Below are positions 1 to 7,545 of a stretch of DNA of 32,042 nucleotides, in pieces. The stretch covers positions 1 through 32,042 of the forward strand of contig CADDZH010000059.1 in NCBI GenBank assembly GCA_902812455.1. Reading direction: 5' to 3'. The position numbers and the translations under genes are program-made. This stretch comes from Chloroflexota bacterium. Lineage in GTDB: Bacteria; Chloroflexota; Ktedonobacteria; Ktedonobacterales; Ktedonobacteraceae. Within the stretch, counting starts at the first letter, position 1, and every line of letters starts with the position of its first letter. The notes beneath the pieces are model-generated. The model had not been told where the DNA came from. It made no database searches and saw nothing but the letters and a program-made list of their open reading frames with translations.

Positions 1-24
1 GCGAAGTTCTAGCTGGTTAAACAT
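1..24 (-). CDS. Possible 5' end of a divergent gene running off the left edge
   Basis: On the minus strand an ATG at 24 opens a frame reading MFNQLELR before the window ends. A second ATG at 34 has a good upstream AAAAGGAG but stops after five codons (MGENV), and its stop overlaps the start of the longer frame. The GGGTGAAA just upstream of the ATG at 24 could act as a ribosome binding site. Only eight codons are visible, so product and reality are uncertain. Confidence 0.25.
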
Positions 25-140
25 TTTCACCCATGATAACTCCTTTTGATGTGGTAGTAATTTTGTATACCAGGTAGTGGTTGTGTTTAACTTTCACCCG
101 CAGAATACGTATGGATTCAATGAGAGAAGCTGGATCAGAG

Positions 141-220
141 CCTGACTCCCACAAGGGGAGTCACTACATGCCCCTTTTCTCGAGACAGGAGATGTAGTGG
201 CCTCCCTTGTGGGGGCCAGG
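141..220. repeat. Inverted pair of dispersed repeat R1
   Basis: Two 33-bp arms (141-173 and 188-220) match in inverted orientation at 26 of 33 positions, around a 14-bp loop. Each arm runs from CCTG through CCCACAAGGG to CACTACAT. Single copies of the same arm occur at 9426-9458 and 22607-22639. The hairpin lies in the leader region of the kinase gene at 263 and could form in its transcript. Confidence 0.8.
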
Positions 221-262
221 GGTCCGCTCTAAATATTCGATGCGAGAAGGCGGTCATAAGCT

Positions 263-3073
263 ATGGAATGTCCTTATTGTGGAGCACAAAATCGTCCTGG
301 CGTTCACTTTTGTAGCAATTGTGGCCATCCCCTGAATCCAGTCAGCTCTGTCCAGAGTGCCAGCAGCGGCACTGGTACGAGCACACCTGCGAGCGCAGGC
401 GCTAATTCTCGTGCTCTTACACCCGGTTCGCGCTTGCAGGGTGGCCGGTATGTGATCAAAAAGGTGCTGGGGCAAGGTGGAATGGGCGCTGCCATGCTGG
501 CAACCGATCTACGGTTGGATAGCAAACCGGTTGTGATCAAAGAATTGATTTCCGATAGTTCCGACCCGGCCCAACAGCAGGAAGATGTACGCAACTTTAA
601 GCGGGAAGTCGCCCTGCTGGCGCATATCGATCACCCGCTTGTGCCGACCGTCACCGATCACTTCCAGGAAGGCTCGCGCTACTTCATGGTGCAGGAATAC
701 GTGGAGGGCGAAAACCTGGAAGAACGCATGGACCGTATCAACCAGCCGATGAAGGAGCGCGAAGTCCTGGAATATGCCTCGGAGGTGCTGGATATCCTTG
801 ATTATTTGTCGCAGCAGACGCCACCGATTGTGCATCGCGATATTAAGCCTGCCAATATCATTATTGGAGCAAAGGATAAGAGGGCGCACCTGGTCGATTT
901 TGGCATCGCGCGGGCAGACGTTGCGCGCAATGCGCGGCGCAAGCAGACGAGCGCGCTTGGCACGCCTGGCTATGCCCCGCCGGAACAGTACCAGGGCAAT
1001 GCCGACCCGCGCTCCGACCTGTACGCGCTGGGCGCGACAATGCATCACCTGCTGACGAATCGCGATCCACGCAACCACCCACCGTTTACCTATCCCCCTG
1101 TGCGGACGTTGAACCCACAGCTCTCGCAGGACGTGGAGCGGGTCATCGCACGTGCGATGATCAACGATATCAACCAGCGCTACCAGAGCGCAGCGGCGAT
1201 GAAGCGAGATGTTGATGATATCCTGCTCAAGCGCTTTGGAGTATCGCCTAATGCCGGAAGCTATACGCTGGGCACTTCCGGGCAGATGAGCGCGACCCCG
1301 GCCCCGCCTGCGAGCGCGGGAAGTCCCACCGGGGCTCAAACAGTTCTTAGTAAACCGGCGCCCCAGCCCCAGGTGCAGCAGCAGGTGCCTCCACCGCCTC
1401 AACGGGTTGCGCCGCCACCTCCGCCTGTAGGAGGCTGGCAGGGAACACCGTACCAGCCTGCAGGGATGATCAACCAGCCGCCGCCCCGGCGTAAGAGCCA
1501 TGTTGTGCGCAATCTCCTGTTATTATTGCTTGTCTTGCTTCTGATCGGGGGAACGCTGTTTGCAGTCTCCTACATTCGTAGCCGCACGAGCACACAACAT
1601 AGCGCAGCAACCCCAACAACAGTGACGGGAAGCGGGAACGGCATCGGCGCGACGAAAGCACCAGATGGTGAGCTTATCGGGATCAGCGATGGCACGGTTG
1701 CCTTCGATATCCACCGGCCCGATGGGCCTGACAAGATCAATGCAGCCAAAGCACTGCAAGGCGGCAATACTGCCAGTGCGGAATCCTTGTGGCAAGCGGC
1801 CCTCAACCTGCCGGACGAATCGAACGATGCTGAGGCCCTCATCTATCTTGAGGATCAGAATGTGCTGAATGCTCATTCGAACAATGGCACTCCATATATC
1901 ACCATTGTGGTAAGCACGATGCTGACGGGAGCCAATGCCTCCGTTGGGCGCGATGACCTGCAAGGGGCTTACGTAGCGCAAAAAGAGTTCAATGATGGGG
2001 CCAAGCTGGCTAACGGGACGCTGGTGCGCCTGCTCATTGCCAATTCTGGCAGCAGTAGTAATTATGCGAAAACGGTTGCCAACCAGATTGTGCAGCTCGC
2101 GCATTCAGACCCGACCTTTGTGGGTGTCATGGGATGGCCTTTCAGTTCATATACCTTTGCTGCCGTGAAGATACTGCAGCAGGCGCATATCGTGATGGTC
2201 TCGCAAACGGCCTCAAGTGATCTGCTGTCGGGTGTCTCGCTCTACTTCTTCCGCGTGGCCCCGCCCAACACGGCCCAGGGAGTAGCTGGAGCGAAATACG
2301 CTGAACAGGTGCTGCAGGTGCACAAAGCTGCCCTGTTTCTGGACCCCTCCGATCCGTATAGCGAGACCCTGGCCAGTGACTTTTCCAAACAGTTCAGGGC
2401 TGATGGAAATACTGTGTTTGATGAGGACTATACCGTCGGAACCAGTGGCCACGCCGCGCTCCCTCAATTGTTACAAAGCGCGCTGAACCGCAACCCGGAT
2501 ATGATCTACTTCTCGGGCTATGCTGCCGATGTCAGCGTACTTCTAACCGATCTGCCCACCTCTGGCCAGTTTGCTACCATCCCGGTGCTGGGGGGAGATG
2601 CCCTTTATGAGCTGGGTGGGTATACGAGCAGCGCGGGCGCTGCCGATAGGCACCTTCGCTTCACCTCGTTTGCCTTTCCAGACGAATGGGACAATCAACA
2701 CCTCACTGCCCAGAAACCCCATTTTTTTGCTGAGTATCCAGCCGATTTCGATCCGGCCAGGCAGCACTCAACCGGGGCCTATGGCTACGATCGTCCCGAT
2801 GGTGATGTCATGCTTTCTTACGATGCTATGCTGGCCTTGCTGGATGGCAGCAATACGCTGCTGTCCTCACATGAGTCATTGACGGGAAGTAATCTGCGCA
2901 AGGCGCTGCTGGCGATCAACGGGACGCATGCAATCCAGGGCGTGAGCGGGCAAATCTCCTTCGGCAGCAATGGTGATCCCATCAACAAGGCCTTTGTGGT
3001 GCTCTTCATTGACGCCAACGGCTACATCAAGATGCAATCCGTGCAGGGTTGCTTCCTGGTAGGGAAATGTTAG
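263..3073 (+). CDS. Transmembrane Ser/Thr protein kinase with periplasmic-binding-protein sensor domain
   Basis: Predicted receptor kinase of 936 aa. Visible in order: a zinc ribbon (C3, C6, C17, C20); a Hanks-type kinase domain (about 62-325) with glycine loop GQGGMG at 71-76, likely ATP lysine K93, HRD at 191-193 with N198, DFG at 212-214 and an APPEQ motif near 238; a Pro/Gln-rich linker (340-410); one membrane helix (about 416-437); and an extracytoplasmic half (about 540-925) resembling type 1 ABC substrate-binding proteins of the branched-chain amino acid (Peripla_BP_6) type. The catalytic residues look intact. I infer that an extracellular ligand is sensed and phosphorylation occurs inside the cell; the ligand cannot be read from sequence. 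The start is supported by the zinc ribbon beginning at residue 3; the ribosome binding site (GAGAAGG) lies rather far upstream. No transporter permease is nearby, so the binding domain is probably a sensor. Confidence 0.93.
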   Translation: MECPYCGAQNRPGVHFCSNCGHPLNPVSSVQSASSGTGTSTPASAGANSRALTPGSRLQGGRYVIKKVLGQGGMGAAMLATDLRLDSKPVVIKELISDSSDPAQQQEDVRNFKREVALLAHIDHPLVPTVTDHFQEGSRYFMVQEYVEGENLEERMDRINQPMKEREVLEYASEVLDILDYLSQQTPPIVHRDIKPANIIIGAKDKRAHLVDFGIARADVARNARRKQTSALGTPGYAPPEQYQGNADPRSDLYALGATMHHLLTNRDPRNHPPFTYPPVRTLNPQLSQDVERVIARAMINDINQRYQSAAAMKRDVDDILLKRFGVSPNAGSYTLGTSGQMSATPAPPASAGSPTGAQTVLSKPAPQPQVQQQVPPPPQRVAPPPPPVGGWQGTPYQPAGMINQPPPRRKSHVVRNLLLLLLVLLLIGGTLFAVSYIRSRTSTQHSAATPTTVTGSGNGIGATKAPDGELIGISDGTVAFDIHRPDGPDKINAAKALQGGNTASAESLWQAALNLPDESNDAEALIYLEDQNVLNAHSNNGTPYITIVVSTMLTGANASVGRDDLQGAYVAQKEFNDGAKLANGTLVRLLIANSGSSSNYAKTVANQIVQLAHSDPTFVGVMGWPFSSYTFAAVKILQQAHIVMVSQTASSDLLSGVSLYFFRVAPPNTAQGVAGAKYAEQVLQVHKAALFLDPSDPYSETLASDFSKQFRADGNTVFDEDYTVGTSGHAALPQLLQSALNRNPDMIYFSGYAADVSVLLTDLPTSGQFATIPVLGGDALYELGGYTSSAGAADRHLRFTSFAFPDEWDNQHLTAQKPHFFAEYPADFDPARQHSTGAYGYDRPDGDVMLSYDAMLALLDGSNTLLSSHESLTGSNLRKALLAINGTHAIQGVSGQISFGSNGDPINKAFVVLFIDANGYIKMQSVQGCFLVGKC

Positions 3074-3081
3074 AAAACCTC

Positions 3082-3113
3082 GCAAGCGCTACCAGCCCAG
3101 GGGCAGCGCTTGC
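3082..3113 (-). terminator. Hairpin at the convergent 3' ends of the kinase and yggT genes
   Basis: A perfect 9-bp stem, GCAAGCGCT (3082-3090) with AGCGCTTGC (3105-3113), has a 14-nt loop. It overlaps the last codons of yggT. Read on the minus strand it is followed by GAGGTTTTCT, a weak T run, so it is a plausible terminator for the minus-strand operon. No T run follows on the plus strand. Confidence 0.5.
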
Positions 3114-3370
3114 AAGAGAAGTTCGCGCAGGATGATCAGCAAGAACGAGACGACCAGGAATGAGAGGTCGAAGACGCCCACGTTGCGCATGATGCGGCGT
3201 ACCGGATTCAATAAAGGATCGGTGATGCGCGCCAGGAAGCGGACGATGGTATAGCGCTCGTCTATCCCGAACCAGGAGAGGATCACGCGCACGAAAATCG
3301 CCACGATCAGAAATCCGATACCCCAGGAAATGATCAACGATGGGATACCATATAAGTTGATTGTAGGCAT
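3089..3370 (-). CDS. yggT: YggT family membrane protein
   Basis: A 93-aa protein with two hydrophobic helices (about 15-35 and 68-88) around a basic central loop containing RFLARITDPLLNPVRR. The DPLLNPVRR segment is the hallmark of YggT proteins, whose length also matches. YggT proteins are inner-membrane proteins often encoded next to yggS and the division gene sepF. Here yggT is the last gene of the minus-strand operon, 6 bp after the DUF6391-like gene, and its AGGAG ribosome binding site overlaps the end of that gene. The exact function is unknown in most bacteria; roles in osmotic tolerance or division-linked membrane processes have been suggested. Confidence 0.9.
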   Translation of the reverse strand: MPTINLYGIPSLIISWGIGFLIVAIFVRVILSWFGIDERYTIVRFLARITDPLLNPVRRIMRNVGVFDLSFLVVSFLLIILRELLLQALPLGW

Positions 3371-3376
3371 AGATGT

Positions 3377-3871
3377 TTACTCCTGAGCAGTACGTACCTC
3401 AATGATAGGAAATCCCAGGATTTTACGTGGGATGATAGCCGTCACTCTCACTCCCTCAAGATCGGGCAGTGTTGTGACGTATTTCTGGATAAGCTCACCA
3501 AGTGGGCGTGCAGCCATCAAGCCAGCGATCGAAGATGCAGCGGCTGAAGCGATGCGCGTGCGTGGGCGGCTGGAAGTCATACCGAGCAATGTGCCGAGCG
3601 TCACCAGCGAGACGCCCACAGCGAGATTTGTGCCGCAGTTGGGATGGATGGCGAGTTCTGCTTCACCGGCCTGGAGACGGTGAAGGGCTTCGTCGAGCGC
3701 CAGGCGCAGTTTCCCAAGATCAACATTGCCAAAGATGATGAAGCCACTGGAACTGGAGCGCGCGCTTACGCGCAAGTCCGGGATCATGCCACTTAAAATG
3801 GTGATGGTTGCATGTTCCAGGGCATGGTTTTGACGAATACGACGGCCAAAAAGCATATCTTCCGGTTTCAT
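3377..3871 (-). CDS. DUF6391-like protein
   Basis: A 164-aa protein containing RQNHALEHATI near residue 12, the signature I associate with the DUF6391 family, followed by a conserved-looking HPNCGTNLAVGV segment near 97. Two weakly hydrophobic stretches (about 103-118 and 128-142) suggest membrane association. Function is unknown. It sits between yggS and yggT, separated from yggS by about 120 bp that contains a dispersed repeat, and only 6 bp from yggT. The position suggests an envelope-related role, but that is inference. Confidence 0.75.
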   Translation of the reverse strand: MKPEDMLFGRRIRQNHALEHATITILSGMIPDLRVSARSSSSGFIIFGNVDLGKLRLALDEALHRLQAGEAELAIHPNCGTNLAVGVSLVTLGTLLGMTSSRPRTRIASAAASSIAGLMAARPLGELIQKYVTTLPDLEGVRVTAIIPRKILGFPIIEVRTAQE

Positions 3872-3937
3872 TGTTGCATTTCTCTTTTCTTTATCTATTA
3901 CGTGATCAGCTTACTTTTAGGAAAAGAGGGAAAGAGG

Positions 3938-3980
3938 CGGGGACACCCCGCACCCCGGCAAAGGGCTTCGCCCTCTGCAC
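3938..3980 (-). repeat. Dispersed repeat R2, copy 1
   Basis: Read on the minus strand, this is a 35-bp segment of the pattern GTGCAG-RGGGCGAAGCCC-YYTGCCGGGGT, matching 30 of 35 positions with the plus-strand copy at 26328. The core GGGCGAAGCCC is itself a small hairpin. It lies between yggS and the DUF6391-like gene and interrupts an otherwise tightly packed operon. Confidence 0.75.
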
Positions 3981-3990
3981 TCCCCATTTC

Positions 3991-4734
3991 CTACGAGCCT
4001 TTACGAAGGCGCTCACCAAAGATTGCCCGTCCTATGCGCACAATGGTGGCACCTTCTTCAATTGCTATACGATAATCATCGGTCATGCCCATAGATAGAT
4101 GGTGCCAGGTACATTGCGGTAATTCCTCTTGCAACTGATCGCGCAAGAGGCGCAGGCCACGAAATACCGGGCGAACCTCTTCCGGGTTTTTCACGAGCGG
4201 CGCGATAGTCATTAAGCCCTGTACTTCCAGTGCAGGCAGGGTAACGATCTGGCGCGCTATCTCCGGCGCTTCCTCCAGGGGCATGCCCTCCTTGCTTTCT
4301 TCGCCTGAGACATTGACCTGCAACAGGATCGGCAGGCGCAATCCCCGGGACGCAGCGTGCCGGTTCAAGACCTGCGCGAGATGCACGCTATCGACGCTTT
4401 GTACCGAATCAAATGCGCCCACGACTTTGCCGGCCTTGTTGCTTTGCAGGTGGCCGATCATATGCCAGCGCATCCCTGCCGGGTGAAACTCCGCGATTTT
4501 GGGCAGAGCCTCCTGTACGCGGTTCTCACCGAAATCGGTTACCCCTACATTATACGCTATTTTCACCTTTTCGACAGGCATGGTTTTAGAGACGGCCACA
4601 AGTGTGATCTCCTCCGGCGATCGGCCAACCCGCCGGGCGGATTCCGCAATCGTCGCGCGCACACGCTCTATGTTGGCAGCAATTTGCTCTTGTGCTTCTC
4701 TATAGGCTGGTTGCTCTTGCATAGAACCTTTCAT
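3991..4734 (-). CDS. yggS: YggS/PROSC family pyridoxal-phosphate homeostasis protein
   Basis: A 247-aa single-domain PLP-binding protein of the alanine-racemase N-terminal fold. The PLP lysine is K50 in EITLVAVSKT. Further family motifs are FGENRVQEALPK, WHMIGHLQSNK and the C-terminal LSMGMTDDYRIAIEEGATIVRIGRAIFG. Known family members have no catalytic activity of their own and buffer free PLP, affecting amino-acid and vitamin B6 balance. The start ATG overlaps the stop of the upstream GNAT gene (ATGA), so the two are translationally coupled; a second in-frame ATG lies four codons later. Confidence 0.95.
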   Translation of the reverse strand: MKGSMQEQPAYREAQEQIAANIERVRATIAESARRVGRSPEEITLVAVSKTMPVEKVKIAYNVGVTDFGENRVQEALPKIAEFHPAGMRWHMIGHLQSNKAGKVVGAFDSVQSVDSVHLAQVLNRHAASRGLRLPILLQVNVSGEESKEGMPLEEAPEIARQIVTLPALEVQGLMTIAPLVKNPEEVRPVFRGLRLLRDQLQEELPQCTWHHLSMGMTDDYRIAIEEGATIVRIGRAIFGERLRKGS

Positions 4735-5222
4735 TGGTCTATATGCTTGGTCATTGTTCTTTTCAATGTCCTGTAGCCAAGCGCTTCGTAGAAGCGCAGG
4801 GGCCCGGCAGCAAATTCCCAGGTATCAAGGTGCATTTCGCTAGCGCCCTGCTCTTTTGCCCACTGTTCGACTGCCTCGACAAGCTGTGAGCCTATGCCAT
4901 GTTGCCTGTACGGCTCCAGAACCATCAGGCTCTGTAAGTATCCATATTTCCGTGTAACAACAGCAGGGTCAGGTTCGCTTTGCCGGAGGTATACTTCGGC
5001 CAGCCCTGCTACAGCGTCTTCGATCTCTGCCAGGAATATGGCAGAAGTGCTGCCGGAAATTATACGTTTGAGTGAGGCCTGGAGTTCTAGGCGATCATAG
5101 GTTTCGGGAATGCGCAACTGATCCGGGACGCCGCGCACGTGGAACTCGTGAAACTCGATATAGATGTCGATGAGCGCATCGATGTCACGCCCAGTAGCGA
5201 GACGAATGGTAAGCCGGTTCAT
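4731..5222 (-). CDS. GNAT family N-acetyltransferase
   Basis: A 163-aa acetyltransferase. The acetyl-CoA-binding signature is visible as LEPYRQHGIGSQLVEAVEQWAKEQG, followed by the family's C-terminal FYEALGYRTLKRTM. The start is placed at the ATG at 5222 (MNRLTIRLATGRDID) rather than at upstream codons, because that gives the usual beta1 strand at the N-terminus and a 4-bp ATGA overlap with the preceding laccase-domain gene. It also overlaps yggS by 4 bp, so three genes are coupled. The substrate is unknown. Confidence 0.9.
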   Translation of the reverse strand: MNRLTIRLATGRDIDALIDIYIEFHEFHVRGVPDQLRIPETYDRLELQASLKRIISGSTSAIFLAEIEDAVAGLAEVYLRQSEPDPAVVTRKYGYLQSLMVLEPYRQHGIGSQLVEAVEQWAKEQGASEMHLDTWEFAAGPLRFYEALGYRTLKRTMTKHIDQ

Positions 5223-6154
5223 GCCTGCTTCTCCAACTCCTTCAGCGCTAAAACAACGGGGAAGCGCCCCGTTTGGCCTTGCTCGGCACGGTACGAGAAG
5301 AATCGCTCGGTGTTGCAGCCTGTACAAATGCTAGCCGATTCGATATGTTCGGGCAGCAGCCCCGCCATGAGCAACTGGTTGCGATTTGTTTCCTGCAGGT
5401 CGAGGTGCAGTGTAGAATGAGGGCGGCCCTCGCGCTGCTGCATCGAAAAGACCGCTGACTCGCGCACAAGATCGCGGTATCGCTCATCGGTAGGCATATC
5501 GCTGAACTGTTCCTGGCCATAAAAGAGGGCACGCACAAATTCCGTAACTTCGTAGCAGCACGGCCCGATGGACGGGGCAAGCCCGGCATAGATATCGCGG
5601 GGCTGGCAGTCAAAGTGTGCAATCATGGCTTCGACTGTGGCCAGGGCAATGCCCCGAGCAGTGCCGCGCCATCCACCATGTGCGAGAGCAATGATGCGCT
5701 GAACCGGGTCGTAGAAGAGGATGGGGACGCAATCGGCGAAGGAAAGCGCGAGGGCAATACCTGGCTGCCGCGTGATAATAGCATCGGCCTTGCGGCGTGG
5801 CTTCAGCGTCCAGATCAACTCCTGCCCATCAAGCAAATAGGAGCGATGGGACCAATCGCTACGCCAGTCATCCCATACCTCGTTATCTGTATCGAGTATG
5901 GCCACACCTGCGCCATGTACTTGCCAGAGTGTAGCACAAGGGTATGTTGCTATATCGAGCGCTTGCAGGACGAGCAAACGGTTACGTAGCACATTGTCGA
6001 GGCTATCGCCGGTGCTATATGAGGCATTGAGGCCCCGGTAGGGTACCTGGCTGTAGCCCCCCAGGCGGGTGAAGACGCCGTGGATGATTTCTGGAAATCG
6101 AAGAAAATAGTCGAATTGCAAATAACAGGCGTTATTTCGCTGCTGTTCGATCAA
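5219..6154 (-). CDS. pgeF: Laccase-domain protein PgeF (multicopper polyphenol oxidase / purine nucleoside phosphorylase family)
   Basis: A 311-aa protein of the YfiH/LACC1 family. Visible motifs are LSFADCVPILFYDP, the metal-binding ALAHGGWRGTARGI and the C-terminal PSIGPCCYEV, which together contribute the His/Cys ligands of the family. Reported activities are purine nucleoside processing and, in E. coli, correction of misincorporated L-Ser in muropeptides. The start is a TTG at 6154 with AAAGGAG five bases upstream; no ATG fits. It is the first gene of the minus operon. A TGCTACAAT extended -10 box lies within the 75 bp before it, on the minus strand. Confidence 0.93.
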   Translation of the reverse strand: MIEQQRNNACYLQFDYFLRFPEIIHGVFTRLGGYSQVPYRGLNASYSTGDSLDNVLRNRLLVLQALDIATYPCATLWQVHGAGVAILDTDNEVWDDWRSDWSHRSYLLDGQELIWTLKPRRKADAIITRQPGIALALSFADCVPILFYDPVQRIIALAHGGWRGTARGIALATVEAMIAHFDCQPRDIYAGLAPSIGPCCYEVTEFVRALFYGQEQFSDMPTDERYRDLVRESAVFSMQQREGRPHSTLHLDLQETNRNQLLMAGLLPEHIESASICTGCNTERFFSYRAEQGQTGRFPVVLALKELEKQA

Positions 6155-6228
6155 GATGACTCCTTTGAGTGAAGATGTTCCTGGCTGGTGCCTTTTTTCC
6201 TGGCATCATTGTAGCACATACCGGCTTG

Positions 6229-7401
6229 CTATGGCCCGTTCACGTTGCAGCTCTGGACATTTCCCAGGCCGAAGATCCTGTTGATGAGGGGTTGAATATT
6301 TTCGCAGCGAGGAAGCACGACGGATTGGTCTCCTCCTGCAGAGGGGTCATAGGCTGTGCTGACGTCTCCATAATCCTGGCTGCCGCTGCCAGGCCCCAGG
6401 GTAATGCGCTGGATAGCGTTGGTAGGAAAGTTGCGCCCGAAGTTAGCGAAGCCGATCATTTCCTGTTCGCTCAGATCGGTGTACACGTAGCCGTTCAAAT
6501 CCGCAAGCAGTTGCGGAAGGTTGGTGATCAGGCTTGTTATGCTGAGCTTTTGTTTGAGGGCTTCTAGCACCTGTTGCTGCCGCTGTGTGCGTCCAATATC
6601 CCCGGTGAGGTCGGCGTGACGCGAGCGCACGTACTCTAAGGCCTGCTCGCCATTGAGATGTTGCGGCCCTGGCGCGAGATAGAGGCGCTGGTAGTCATAG
6701 GGATTGCTGGCATTGCTGCCGACATCCTTGGGATAGGTATCGTCAACGATGGGATGGGTTACATCGATATCGACGCCACCTAGCGTATTAATGACGTTGA
6801 TGAACCCTTGCAGGCCAACCCAGGCATAGCGATCGATGGGGATACCATAGTCTTTCTCGATGGTGAGTCGAGCGAGGCGGACGCCATCATCAAAGTTGTT
6901 GCGCTCCTGGGCGCCCAGGTAGAAGGCCTGGTCGATCTTGTGCATCCCAAATCCTGGCACGTAGACCCAGGAATCACGGGGGATAGAGACCATCGTCACT
7001 GTATTGTGGATCGTGTCGATATGGATCACCATCATAACCTGTGTCAGGACAACGGGGAAGTTGAACTTGTTATCGCTGTCGCTGCCGAGCAGCAAGATAT
7101 TCCATACTCGCCCTGTGACACTGCTATTAGTGGGGATAGGTTTCTGGAAAGGCTCATTTTTGCCGGGACTGACCGGGTGAATGAACTTCGTGAGCGATTG
7201 TTGTACATTTTCATAGTAGAAATAGCCATAGACGGCGGCTCCGCCTCCCAGCAAGAGGAAGAGGATCAACATAGTGACAACAATTTTAATCCAGAGGGGA
7301 AGAGGTTTTTTGCCTTTTCCCGGCTGTGGCGGCGGTGGAACGACAGGGAGTGGCCTTGTTGGCGCCTCGCTGAGAGATGTTTGAGTAGTTTTATCGTCCA
7401 T
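6229..7401 (-). CDS. LCP (LytR-CpsA-Psr) family cell-wall glycopolymer transferase
   Basis: A 390-aa protein. A Pro-rich cytoplasmic N-terminus is followed by a membrane helix (about 37-60) and an extracytoplasmic LCP domain. Landmarks are LLLGSDSD, VSIPRDSWVYVPG and the arginine-rich YVRSRHADLTGDIGRTQRQQQVLEAL, which bind the polyprenyl-pyrophosphate substrate in this family. Family members attach teichoic-acid-like or other glycopolymers to peptidoglycan or proteins. The ATG at 7401 is chosen because AAAGGG lies nine bases upstream; a GTG at 7425 is in frame but has no ribosome binding site. It follows the MFS gene on the same strand after 144 bp. Confidence 0.93.
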   Translation of the reverse strand: MDDKTTQTSLSEAPTRPLPVVPPPPQPGKGKKPLPLWIKIVVTMLILFLLLGGGAAVYGYFYYENVQQSLTKFIHPVSPGKNEPFQKPIPTNSSVTGRVWNILLLGSDSDNKFNFPVVLTQVMMVIHIDTIHNTVTMVSIPRDSWVYVPGFGMHKIDQAFYLGAQERNNFDDGVRLARLTIEKDYGIPIDRYAWVGLQGFINVINTLGGVDIDVTHPIVDDTYPKDVGSNASNPYDYQRLYLAPGPQHLNGEQALEYVRSRHADLTGDIGRTQRQQQVLEALKQKLSITSLITNLPQLLADLNGYVYTDLSEQEMIGFANFGRNFPTNAIQRITLGPGSGSQDYGDVSTAYDPSAGGDQSVVLPRCENIQPLINRIFGLGNVQSCNVNGP

Positions 7402-7545
7402 CCTGGAAAGCCCTTTTTCAGGCACAACTTTTTTTGCCCGGTGCCTACAAGTGGCGCCTGAAAGGCTGTAATCTACAGTCCTTAGAATTATGTCACTATG
7501 ATTAATATATCAAATAGAAACAAGTCAATGTATATGTCGTCGCGA

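Noticed and set aside
509..1501. 330-codon minus-strand frame inside the first kinase gene
   Set aside because: Arg/His-rich composition typical of antisense to GC-rich coding DNA; the kinase on the plus strand is unambiguous.
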